The notes below the pieces were generated by a model that was given only the letters and a program-made list of their open reading frames with translations, was not told where the DNA came from and searched no databases. The translations under genes were made by a program, and so were the position numbers. This document shows positions 15,336-22,590 of a stretch of 24,219 nucleotides of DNA, piece by piece; positions within the stretch are counted from its first letter, which is position 1, and every line of letters starts with the position of its first letter. This stretch comes from DATHSY01 sp046729855 (GTDB lineage: Bacteria; Actinomycetota; UBA4738; HRBIN12): positions 1-24,219 of the forward strand of contig JBKPHM010000139.1 in the NCBI GenBank assembly GCA_046729855.1. Direction: 5' to 3'.

Positions 15336-16802
15336 TCAGGGACCGATGTTGAACCAGGTCCCTCCGGGCCCGAGCCAGCTGAACCCTTCACCCCACGTCG
15401 CGATCGTCCGACCGTTGCTCATCACCGCGACCTCGCCGTAGTCGCCGTAGAACTCGAGGAACCCGTCGGCGTTCTTGTACTTCGCACCCGACGACGCATC
15501 GGATATCCGCACGGCTGAGCTCCAGGTGACTCCCCCGTCGGTCGAGCTGCGGTACCAGATGTTCCATCGCTTGGCGGGCCGGCGCTCGGCGAACCACAGG
15601 CGAACGTCCCCGCTGCCGACCGCCTCGGACGCCGGGGCCGTCGCCATCCGCCCTGCCGTCGAGACGGACGTTCTCGAGGACCACGTCCGACCAGCGTTCG
15701 ACGACGTCCGAACGAAGATCCGCTGCGGGCCCTGGGACCTCAGCGCGCCGTCGTAGGCGTACACGAGACTCCCGGTTGCATCGGCGGTCACGGTGTCGTG
15801 ACCAGCGTAGAAGTCGGCATAGCAGAGCTCGCTGACGCACGGCTCGCCGAGTTCGACCGAGTCGAGCCGCTGGACCTCCCAGGTCGCACCGTCGTCACGC
15901 GAAGTGAACGCGTAGTGCTCGACCTGTCCGACGGCACTCGCTGCCGGTCCGGAGTAGTCGAAGCTGCTCTCCGAGAACACGACGGTCCCCGCGTCGGCCC
16001 CGGCGGTTTCCGGCAGCACGTCCGCATCCATCGCGAAGAAGTAGCGACGGCTGTTGACCACCTTCGTCTGCGTCCACGTCTCGCCGTAGTCGTGCGACTG
16101 GGCAACCCACGGGTCGCCGCCGGTCGGTCCATTCCACGACACGTACACGTCACGCCCGTCATCGCTCATCGCGAGCACGGGCTTGTCGTTCCAGGAGACG
16201 TGCCCCCATGTGGCGACCGGGGCCGACCAGGTCGCGCCATGGTCGGTCGACTTCTGGAAGACCACGTTGAACCCGTTCATCCACAGGGCGTACACATCGC
16301 CAGTCGAGGGGACGACCTCGATGATCGGGTCGTACTGACCCTCGCCCTTGCACGCGCAGAGCGGGACGCCATCAGACCAGGTCCGGCCGTTGTCGGTCGA
16401 GATCTCCAGCGCGATGTGCGGGATGGGGCAGTTGCCCGGGCACGGCTTCGGCTCTCCGTACCGCGTCGTTATCAGGTAGACGTGGCCGGAGGACGGGTCG
16501 GCGGCGATGGCCGGCTCCCAGTCGTCGGTCTTCGGGTTCATGAGCTGTTCGCCGGTCCAGCCCGGCGCGGGTTCGACCGCGACGGCGAGCGCCCGGCCGA
16601 ACCGTCCGGCCGCGCGAGCCTCGCGCAAAGCCTCGAGCCGTGCTTCGGTCGTCAGCTCCTGTTCGAGCCGCTCCTCGGCCCCGCCGGGCGCTCTCCCGTT
16701 GCCGCCCAAGGGCTCCGTGGTCGTTGCGAACCTAACTACGGACACGAACACTGCGGCCGCGACGAGCGTGATGAGAAGCGGAAGCACGAGCCGTGCGCGC
16801 AT
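15336..16802 (-). CDS. Exported BNR/Asp-box protein (sialidase-like fold)
   Basis: A 488-aa protein with an N-terminal signal or anchor (residues 3-22, LPLLITLVAAAVFVSVV) followed by a charged linker and a beta-propeller. Asp-box repeats of the form SxDxGxTW occur six times: STDNGRTW, STDHGATW, SHDYGETW, SRDDGATW, SSNAGRTW and STDGGVTW. Such propellers occur in sialidases but also in many non-enzymatic surface proteins. I cannot identify the arginine triad and Tyr/Glu of true sialidases with confidence, so enzymatic activity is unproven. Two cysteine clusters (CPGNCP, CACKG) suggest disulfides outside the cell. The ATG at 16802 has GAAGGGG about 7 nt upstream. It is divergent from the sugar ABC transporter operon, with a shared 111-nt promoter region. 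Confidence 0.82.
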   Translation of the reverse strand: MRARLVLPLLITLVAAAVFVSVVRFATTTEPLGGNGRAPGGAEERLEQELTTEARLEALREARAAGRFGRALAVAVEPAPGWTGEQLMNPKTDDWEPAIAADPSSGHVYLITTRYGEPKPCPGNCPIPHIALEISTDNGRTWSDGVPLCACKGEGQYDPIIEVVPSTGDVYALWMNGFNVVFQKSTDHGATWSAPVATWGHVSWNDKPVLAMSDDGRDVYVSWNGPTGGDPWVAQSHDYGETWTQTKVVNSRRYFFAMDADVLPETAGADAGTVVFSESSFDYSGPAASAVGQVEHYAFTSRDDGATWEVQRLDSVELGEPCVSELCYADFYAGHDTVTADATGSLVYAYDGALRSQGPQRIFVRTSSNAGRTWSSRTSVSTAGRMATAPASEAVGSGDVRLWFAERRPAKRWNIWYRSSTDGGVTWSSAVRISDASSGAKYKNADGFLEFYGDYGEVAVMSNGRTIATWGEGFSWLGPGGTWFNIGP

Positions 16803-16835
16803 CGGCGTTCCCCTTCGTGACAGAGAAGAAATGAA

Positions 16836-16841
16836 AGCCTA
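16836..16841 (-). promoter_or_regulatory. -10 box TAGGCT for the BNR protein gene
   Basis: TAGGCT on the minus strand lies 33 nt before the ATG at 16802, leaving a leader of about 26 nt with a Shine-Dalgarno. A copy of the CCCGGCCAAAGGTC motif lies 24 nt upstream of it. Confidence 0.45.
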
Positions 16842-16865
16842 GTCCACTCGGTCAGTGCCGCGCCA

Positions 16866-16879
16866 CCCGGCCAAAGGTC
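16866..16879 (+). repeat. CCCGGCCAAAGGTC motif, copy 3
   Basis: Identical over 14 nt to 1140-1153. It lies between the divergent promoters of the BNR gene and the ABC transporter operon, placed so that one protein could affect both. Confidence 0.5.
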
Positions 16880-16901
16880 CATACATCGGCCGGTCGTCCG
16901 A

Positions 16902-16907
16902 TACGCT
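16902..16907 (+). promoter_or_regulatory. -10 box TACGCT before the ABC permease gene
   Basis: TACGCT, then 6 nt, then ATG at 16914. This is close to the leaderless layout of other genes here but one base shorter, and with ATG rather than GTG. Confidence 0.4.
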
Positions 16908-16913
16908 GCGTCG

Positions 16914-17730
16914 ATGCCGGGCATGATCGAACCAGCACGGGCCTGGCGCTCGGCGGCCGCTGCTTTCGTCGCCTTGATCTTCCTCCTGCCGCTGCTGCTG
17001 CTCGTATCTGGGTCGCTGCAACCGCCCGCGACGGCGCCCAGCCCGTCGCCGTTGCTGTTCCCCGAAGGGCGACGTTCGCGAACTACGCGACCGTCTTCCG
17101 GGTGGGGCCGTTTGCGCGGCAGGCGCTGAACAGTCTGTTCGTCGCGGCGCTCGCCGTCCCGCTCGGCGTGTTCGTCGCCTCGTGGGCCGGGTTCGCGATC
17201 GCCCGTCTCCCGCGGCGGGCCGGGGCCGCGGTCGCGATCGTCGTCGTCGCGGCGGCGAGCATCCCGCCGTCCGCCCTATTCGTCGGCCGCCTCGTCGTGT
17301 TCCGGCGGCTCGGCGCCACGGACACCCCGCTGCCGCTGATCGCACCGGCGCTCGTCGGGGTCTCGCCTTTGCTGGTGCTGCTGTTCGCGTGGAGCTACGC
17401 AACCATCCCGGGTGTGCTCTACGACCTTGCCCACGAGTCGGGACTCGGCCCGATACGGACCTGGTGGCGCGTCGCGCTCCCGCTGCGCGCAGGGGTCGCG
17501 GCGGTCGCCGCCGCGGCGGCGTTCGTCCTGACGTGGGGCGACTTCATGAACCCGCTCATCTTCGTGTACGACGAGCGCTGGTCCACGTTGCCGCTCGGGC
17601 TCGCCTCGTTTGCCGCGCTTCCGCCGACCGACCAGCCAATCATGCTCGCCGCGCCGTGCTCAGTATCCTTCCCGTCGTGCTGGCGCTCTGGTTCGCCGGG
17701 CGTCCGCTCCTTTCGGAGCCAGGCAGCTAG
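16914..17730 (+). pseudogene. MalG-like sugar ABC permease, two frameshifts
   Basis: The inner-membrane permease of a carbohydrate ABC transporter (MalG/UgpE group), readable across three frames. The first frame gives the N-terminal helix (FVALIFLLPLLLLVSGSLQPP) up to LLFPEG. Near 17067-17069 the sequence continues one frame back as ATFANYATVFRVGPFARQALNS, as if a G had been lost from a run. Near 17651-17655 it shifts back once more, giving AVLSILPVVLALWFAGRPLL and a stop at 17728-17730. Repaired, it would be about 273 aa, normal for the family. The ABC-facing EAA-like loop is present (LAHESGLGPIRTWWRVALPL). Either the gene is recently inactivated or the assembly has base-loss errors. No ATPase gene lies beside it; such operons often share one encoded elsewhere. 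Confidence 0.72.
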
Positions 17731-17732
17731 CG

Positions 17733-19003
17733 ATGCGGCGTCGGGTGCGCTGGCCTTCTTGCTCGCGGCGTCGACGCTCGGAGCGTGCGGCGGGACCGAG
17801 AGCGGGCCGGTGACCGTCATGGTCTCGGGCGACCCCGAGGAGATCGCCGCGTACCGCGCGGTCGTCGCGGCGTTCAACGGGACGGAGCCCGACGTCGAGG
17901 TTCGCCTCCTGCCGTTCGCCGACCGCGACGCGATGATCGTACGGCTGTCCACGTCGATCGCCGGCGGGTCGCCGCCCGACGTCTTCCTGATGAACTACCG
18001 GTACTACGGGCAGTTCGCGGCACGCGGAGCGCTCCGGCCGATGGGTCCGTACCTCTCGCGGTCGACATCGTTTACGAGCGGGTCCTTCTTCGAGACGGCA
18101 ATGGCGCCGTTCCGATGGGACGGGCAGCAGATGTGCCTCCCGCAGAACGTCTCCAGCCTCGTCGTGTACTACAACGAGGATCTCTTCTCCCAGGCCGGCC
18201 TGGAGCCTCCGCCGGACGGGTGGACGTGGGACGACCTGGTCCGCGTGGCGCGTCGCCTGACCACCGACGCCGACGGCGACGGGCAGCCCGACGTATACGG
18301 CGTCGGCGTCGATCCCGAGATCATCCGCGTCGCGCCGCTCGTCTGGTCCAACGGCGGGTCGCTCCTCGACGACGAGCGCGCGCCGACTGCGTTCGCGATC
18401 GACGGAGCTGGGACGATCGCGATCGAACGGTTCCTGGACCTGCGCACGAGGTACGGCGTCACGCCGACTGAGGAGGAGGTTGAGGCAGAGGACCTCGAGA
18501 GCCGGTTCCTGAACGGCACGCTCGCGATGCTGTTCGAGTCGCGCCGCGTGGTGCCAGCATTGCGGACGATCCGCGACTTCGCGTGGGACGTCGTATCCAT
18601 GCCGCGTCTCAGCGAGCCTGTCTCCATCCTGCATTCCGACGCGTACTGCATGACGGCCGCGTCCGAGGCGAAGGACGCGGCGTGGCGGTTCGTCGAGTTC
18701 GCGTTGGGGGAGCAGGGCCAGCGGATCGCAGCCGAGACCGGGCGAACCGTCCCGTCGCTCCCGTCCGTCGCGCGCAGTCAGGCGTTCCTCGACCCTCGAC
18801 GCCCTCCCGCGAACTCCGAGGGCTTCCTCGAGCAGATCCCCAACCTGCGAGCGGTGCCGAGCATCGCGACGTGGCCACAGATCGAAGACGCCGTGAACGG
18901 CCTCCTCGAGGAGGCGTACTACGAAGGCGCGACGGCCCTTGAGCTCACGATCGAGATCCGTAGGACGACGCAGGGGCTGTTCGAGCCACAACCAGTTCCG
19001 TGA
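17733..19003 (+). CDS. Sugar ABC transporter substrate-binding lipoprotein (family 1, MalE/UgpB-like), frameshift in signal peptide
   Basis: An extracellular solute-binding lipoprotein of about 420 aa for sugars or glycerol-phosphate-type substrates. The ATG at 17733 opens MRRRV; one base appears lost near 17747. The next frame continues ALAFLLAASTLGAC, a normal lipoprotein signal with lipobox LGAC. From there the frame stays open to 19003. Typical features are the N-terminal strand VTVMVSGDPEE, GSPPDVFLMNYRYYGQFAARG, VSSLVVYYNEDLFSQAGLEPP followed by DGWTWDDLVRVARRL, and the tail with AEDAVNGLLEEAYY-like helices (IEDAVNGLLEEAYY). Without the repair there is no good in-frame start before the lipobox, only a TTG at 17759. 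The stop overlaps the next gene start (GTGA). Confidence 0.8.
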
Positions 19004-19916
19004 CCCGTCGGGAGCGACGCGTCCTCTGGCTGATGGCAGCGCCATTCCTCTCCGGCGTGACGCTCCTCGTCTTCGGACCTCTCGTCTGGACGTCCGTCAT
19101 GGCACTGTATGAGTGGGACCTCATCGGCCCCCCCGGTTCGTCGGGCTCGCCAACGTCCGGGCGCTCCTCGAGGACCCCGTGTTCGGCATCGCGGTGCGGA
19201 ACTCGCTGATGTTCCTCGCGACGGTCGTGCCGCTGAAGTTGTTCGGGGCTCTGCTCCTGGCGCTGGTGTTGCACAGCCGCGGAACGGTCGCCGCGATCGG
19301 ACGGGTGGCGGTCCTCGTTCCGACCGTATTCCCCGACGCCGCGTACGCCGTGCTATGGCTCTGGATCCTGAACCCACTGTACGGGCCCCTCAACGCGACC
19401 CTCGCGCGCCTGGGCCTGCCGACGCCCGCGTGGTTCTCCGAGCCGGTCCCGACACGATGGGCGGTCGTCGCGATGGCGACGTTGCAGCTCGGCGAGGGGT
19501 TCCTCATTGCATTGGTCGCGCGACGCCACGTGCCACGCGAGCTTCACGAGGTGGCATGGATCAGCGGTGCGGGTTCGTGGAGCACGTTCGCACGGGTGAC
19601 GCTTCCACTGATGGCACCGTTCCTGCTCGTGATCGCGGTCCGAGACATCACGCTCGGGCTGCAGGCCAGCTTCACGCCCGGGTTGCTCCTCACCAACGGC
19701 GGGCCGCCGCCGCACGCGACGACGTATCTGCCCTTCTTCATCTACCGCGTAGGCTTCGCCTACCTGCGGTACGGCGAGTCCGTCACGGCGACGGTGTTCG
19801 TCCTCGTCTTCACGCTGTCCCTGGTATGGCTGGCGTACACACTCGTCGGTCGCCCTGTCGTTACGTCGTTGCTACGGAGTGAGCACGAGCCTGTCGTTCA
19901 CCGAGATGCCAGCTAG
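19000..19916 (+). pseudogene. MalF-like sugar ABC permease, one frameshift at a C7 run
   Basis: The second permease of the transporter (MalF/UgpA group). The GTG at 19000 overlaps the binding-protein stop and opens MTRRERRVLWLMAAPFLSGV, with helix LLVFGPLVWTSVMALYEWDLIG. At the run of seven C (19128-19134) the family sequence moves to the -1 frame as PRFVGLANVRALL and remains there to the stop at 19914-19916. Eight C would restore one frame of about 305 aa, the normal length. The EAA loop HEVAWISGAGSWSTFARVTLPLM is well preserved, as are the flanking membrane helices. A shorter protein could start at GTG 19113 but would lack the first helix. The gene ends tail-to-tail with nuoD, 22 nt away. 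Confidence 0.74.
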
Positions 19917-19938
19917 TCGGCCGCGCCGACGCCCGGCA

Positions 19939-21132
19939 TTACTTGTCGACGTCGCCGACGACGAAGAACACCGAACCCAGGGTCGCGATCAGGTCGGGGA
20001 CCAGCGTTCCCGACAGCAACGCCGGGAGCACCGAGATGTTCGAGAACGACGCCGTGCGCATCTTGACCCGCCAGGGCTCCTGCTTGCCCTTGCCGACGAG
20101 GTAGTACCCCATCAGGCCGAGCGGATTCTCGGTCCGCACGTAGATCTCGCCGTCCAGCGAGAGCTTCTTTGGCAGCTTCGGCGCGATGTAGGGCCCGGCC
20201 GGTAGCTTCTCCATGCACTGCTCGATGATCTTGACGGATTCCCACATCCGCTGGACCAGCACCCACAACCGGTCGTACGAGTCGCCGTTGCGGCCGACGG
20301 GGACGTCGAACTCGACCTCGCCGTACTTCTCGTACGGCTCGTCCTTGCGCAGGTCCATCGGCACTCCGGACGCCTGGATCATCGGCCCGCTGCAGCCGTA
20401 CGCGATCGCGGTCTCAGCCGGCAGCACGCCGATCCCCTTCGTGCGCGCGAAGATGATCTCGTTGCCCATGATGAGGTTCTCGAAGTCGCGCAGCTTGGCG
20501 CGCACCCAGTCGAGCACCTCGACCGACTGCTTCAGGAACCCGCGCGGCAGGTCGTCCTTCAGCCCGCCGACACGCGCGAACGAGTGGTGCATGCGCGCGC
20601 CGGTCGCGGACTCGATCAGGGCTTGGATCGCCTCGCGCTCGCGGAACGAGTAGAAGATCGGCGTCATCGCGCCGAGCTCCAGCGGGAACGAGCCACAGAA
20701 CGTCAGGTGGTTCAGGATCCGGTTCCACTCCGCGAACATCGTCCGGATCCACTGCGCGCGCTCGGGGACCTCGATCCCGATCAAGCGCTCGACCGCGATC
20801 ACCCACCCGAGCTCGTTGTTGAACGCCGACAGCCAGTCGTGGCGATTGAAAAGCACGAGCACCTGGCGCGCGTCGCGATGCTCGGCGAGTTTCTCGGCGC
20901 CGCGGTGCATGTAGCCGATCACGGGTTCGGCCCGCGTGATCACCTCGCCATCGAGCTCGAGGACGATCCGAAGCACGCCGTGCGTGGACGGATGCTGCGG
21001 GCCGATGTTGAGGACCATCTCCTCGGTCCGCAAACCGGCCGACGAGGGCACGACCTCGATGTCGAGCCCTCCGCCCCGGACCATCCAGTGCTCGGCAGCG
21101 GCGGAGAAACGCGCTCGTTCTTCGGTGTCCAC
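19939..21132 (-). CDS. nuoD: Orphan NuoD-like subunit (complex I 49-kDa / NDUFS2 family)
   Basis: A 397-aa homologue of the quinone-site subunit of NADH-quinone oxidoreductase. GPQHPSTHGVLR (44-55), GYMHRGAEKL (73-82), ERAQWIRTMFAEWNRILNHL, LELGAMTPIFYSFREREAI, GGLKDDLPRGF and YGEVEFDVPVG are family hallmarks. The C-terminus ends VVGDVDK. The gene is alone: nuoC is not upstream (the selA promoter is) and no nuoE or other complex I gene follows. The tyrosine that holds the quinone head group is Trp100 here (NRHDWLSAF). Streptomyces second-copy NuoD proteins, as I remember them, share this NRHDWLSAF form. The GTG at 21132 is chosen for GGGAGGA about 9 nt upstream. Whether it replaces NuoD in complex I or serves another complex is open. 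Confidence 0.88.
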   Translation of the reverse strand: MDTEERARFSAAAEHWMVRGGGLDIEVVPSSAGLRTEEMVLNIGPQHPSTHGVLRIVLELDGEVITRAEPVIGYMHRGAEKLAEHRDARQVLVLFNRHDWLSAFNNELGWVIAVERLIGIEVPERAQWIRTMFAEWNRILNHLTFCGSFPLELGAMTPIFYSFREREAIQALIESATGARMHHSFARVGGLKDDLPRGFLKQSVEVLDWVRAKLRDFENLIMGNEIIFARTKGIGVLPAETAIAYGCSGPMIQASGVPMDLRKDEPYEKYGEVEFDVPVGRNGDSYDRLWVLVQRMWESVKIIEQCMEKLPAGPYIAPKLPKKLSLDGEIYVRTENPLGLMGYYLVGKGKQEPWRVKMRTASFSNISVLPALLSGTLVPDLIATLGSVFFVVGDVDK

Positions 21133-21185
21133 GCGGGCCCATCCTCCCACGAACACCGCGCGAACGACCACGGAGCGCGCGGTAC

Positions 21186-21191
21186 TAGGCT
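21186..21191 (+). promoter_or_regulatory. -10 box TAGGCT, leaderless-type, for selA
   Basis: TAGGCT, then 7 nt, then GTG at 21199. It lies in a 66-nt gap shared with the divergent nuoD gene. Confidence 0.55.
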
Positions 21192-21198
21192 CAACGAC

Positions 21199-22590
21199 GT
21201 GGCCGCCACGACGCCCCCCGGCCTGCGACGCAGGATCCCATCCGTCGACGCGCTGCTGCGCTCGGGACCCGGCCGTCGAGCGATCGACACGTTCGGTCGG
21301 CCGCTCGTCAAGCAGGCCGTGGTCGAGGTCCTGACGGAGGTCCGCGCCGCCGCGGGCGAGGGCACTGATCCCCCGCCCGACGACCTGATCCTGGCGCAGG
21401 CGATGACGCGCGCGGCGTCGGCGGCGACCGGTCTCACGCCCGTGATCAACGCGACCGGAGTTGTCCTGCACACCGGGCTGGGACGCGCGCCCCTGCCGGA
21501 GGAGGCGCTCCGCGCCGTCGTGCGCGCGGCGCGAGGCTACGCCGACCTCGAGGTCGACCGCCTGAGCGGGCGCCGGGGGCGGCGGACGAGCCGCGCAGAG
21601 ATCCTGCTCCGCGCGCTCACGGGGGCCGACGATGCACTCGTCGTGAACAACGGCGCGGCCGCGCTGCTGCTGGCCGTGTCGGCGCTGGCACGCGGCAAAC
21701 AGGTGCTCGTGTCGCGCGGCGAGCTGATCGAGATCGGCGGCGGGTTCCGGATCCCCGACATCCTGGCGGCGTCCGGCGCGAAGCTCGTCGAGGTCGGGAC
21801 GACCAACCGGACGCGTGGCTCGGACTTCGCCGCTGCGTTGTCCGACCGGACGGCGCTGCTGCTCAAGGTTCACCCGAGCAACTACCGGATCGTCGGCTTC
21901 ACGGCCGCCCCCTCGGCCGAGGAGCTCGCCGGGATCGCGCACGGCCACGGCGTCCCGCTCCTGTACGACCTGGGGTCCGGACTGCTCGAGCCGATCCCCG
22001 GCGTGCCCGACGACGAGCCGGCGGCGACCGAGGCACTGCGCGCCGGTGCGGACGTCGTCGTCTTCTCGGGCGACAAGCTCCTCGGGGGGCCGCAGGCCGG
22101 CATCTCGCTCGGTGCAGGCGGGGCCGTCGAACGGATGCGGCGTCATCCCGTCGCCAGGGCGGTCCGCGTCGACAAGATGCAGGTCGCCGCTCTCGAGGCC
22201 GTGCTGCGTTCGTACGCCACCGGCATGCGAGGCGACCTCCCGACGTGGCGGATGCTGCGCGAGCCCGCCGACGTCGTCCGTCGACGAGCCGACCGCCTGG
22301 CGGAGATGCTCGACGGCGACCTCGCGGGTGCGCACGTGCGGCCGTCGCAGGCGTCAGTCGGCGCCGGATCGATCCCGGGCCACGCGCTGACGTCGTGGGG
22401 GGTCGAAGTGACGGTGGCGGATCCGCCCGCGATGGCGGCGCGGCTGCGATCCGGACGCCCGTCCGTGTTCTGCCGCCTCACGGAGACCTCCGTCGTCTTC
22501 GATGTCCGGACCGTCTCCGACGGCGAGCTGCCGCACTTGCGGCGCGCGATCCAGTACGCGCTGGAGAGCGACGACCTCCGGGATGAGTGA
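21199..22590 (+). CDS. selA: L-seryl-tRNA(Sec) selenium transferase
   Basis: The PLP enzyme that turns seryl-tRNA(Sec) into selenocysteinyl-tRNA(Sec) with selenophosphate; 463 aa, normal length. The N-terminal domain begins RRRIPSVDALLRS. Family motifs are NATGVVLHTGLGRAPLPEEA, LVVNNGAAALLLAVSALA, VSRGELIEIGGGFRIPDI, VEVGTTNRT and LLKVHPSNYRIVGFT. The PLP-binding lysine is Lys293 in FSGDKLLGGPQAGI. The GTG at 21199 has TAGGCT 7 nt upstream; a longer reading would run back through nuoD. The stop overlaps the start of selB by 7 nt (ATGAGTGA), so the two form one translationally coupled operon. The tRNA(Sec) gene and selD are not in the window. Confidence 0.95.
   Translation: MAATTPPGLRRRIPSVDALLRSGPGRRAIDTFGRPLVKQAVVEVLTEVRAAAGEGTDPPPDDLILAQAMTRAASAATGLTPVINATGVVLHTGLGRAPLPEEALRAVVRAARGYADLEVDRLSGRRGRRTSRAEILLRALTGADDALVVNNGAAALLLAVSALARGKQVLVSRGELIEIGGGFRIPDILAASGAKLVEVGTTNRTRGSDFAAALSDRTALLLKVHPSNYRIVGFTAAPSAEELAGIAHGHGVPLLYDLGSGLLEPIPGVPDDEPAATEALRAGADVVVFSGDKLLGGPQAGISLGAGGAVERMRRHPVARAVRVDKMQVAALEAVLRSYATGMRGDLPTWRMLREPADVVRRRADRLAEMLDGDLAGAHVRPSQASVGAGSIPGHALTSWGVEVTVADPPAMAARLRSGRPSVFCRLTETSVVFDVRTVSDGELPHLRRAIQYALESDDLRDE

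Noticed and set aside
17102..19003. A permease-lipoprotein fusion protein read as one long frame
   Set aside because: The join arises from two -1 shifts. The true permease end, a stop at 17728 and a separate ATG with a lipoprotein signal are all visible in the other frames.
21133..21198. A tRNA(Sec) gene or SECIS element next to selA
   Set aside because: The gap is only 66 nt and has no tRNA-like arms. No in-frame UGA needing selenocysteine was found in the genes read here.
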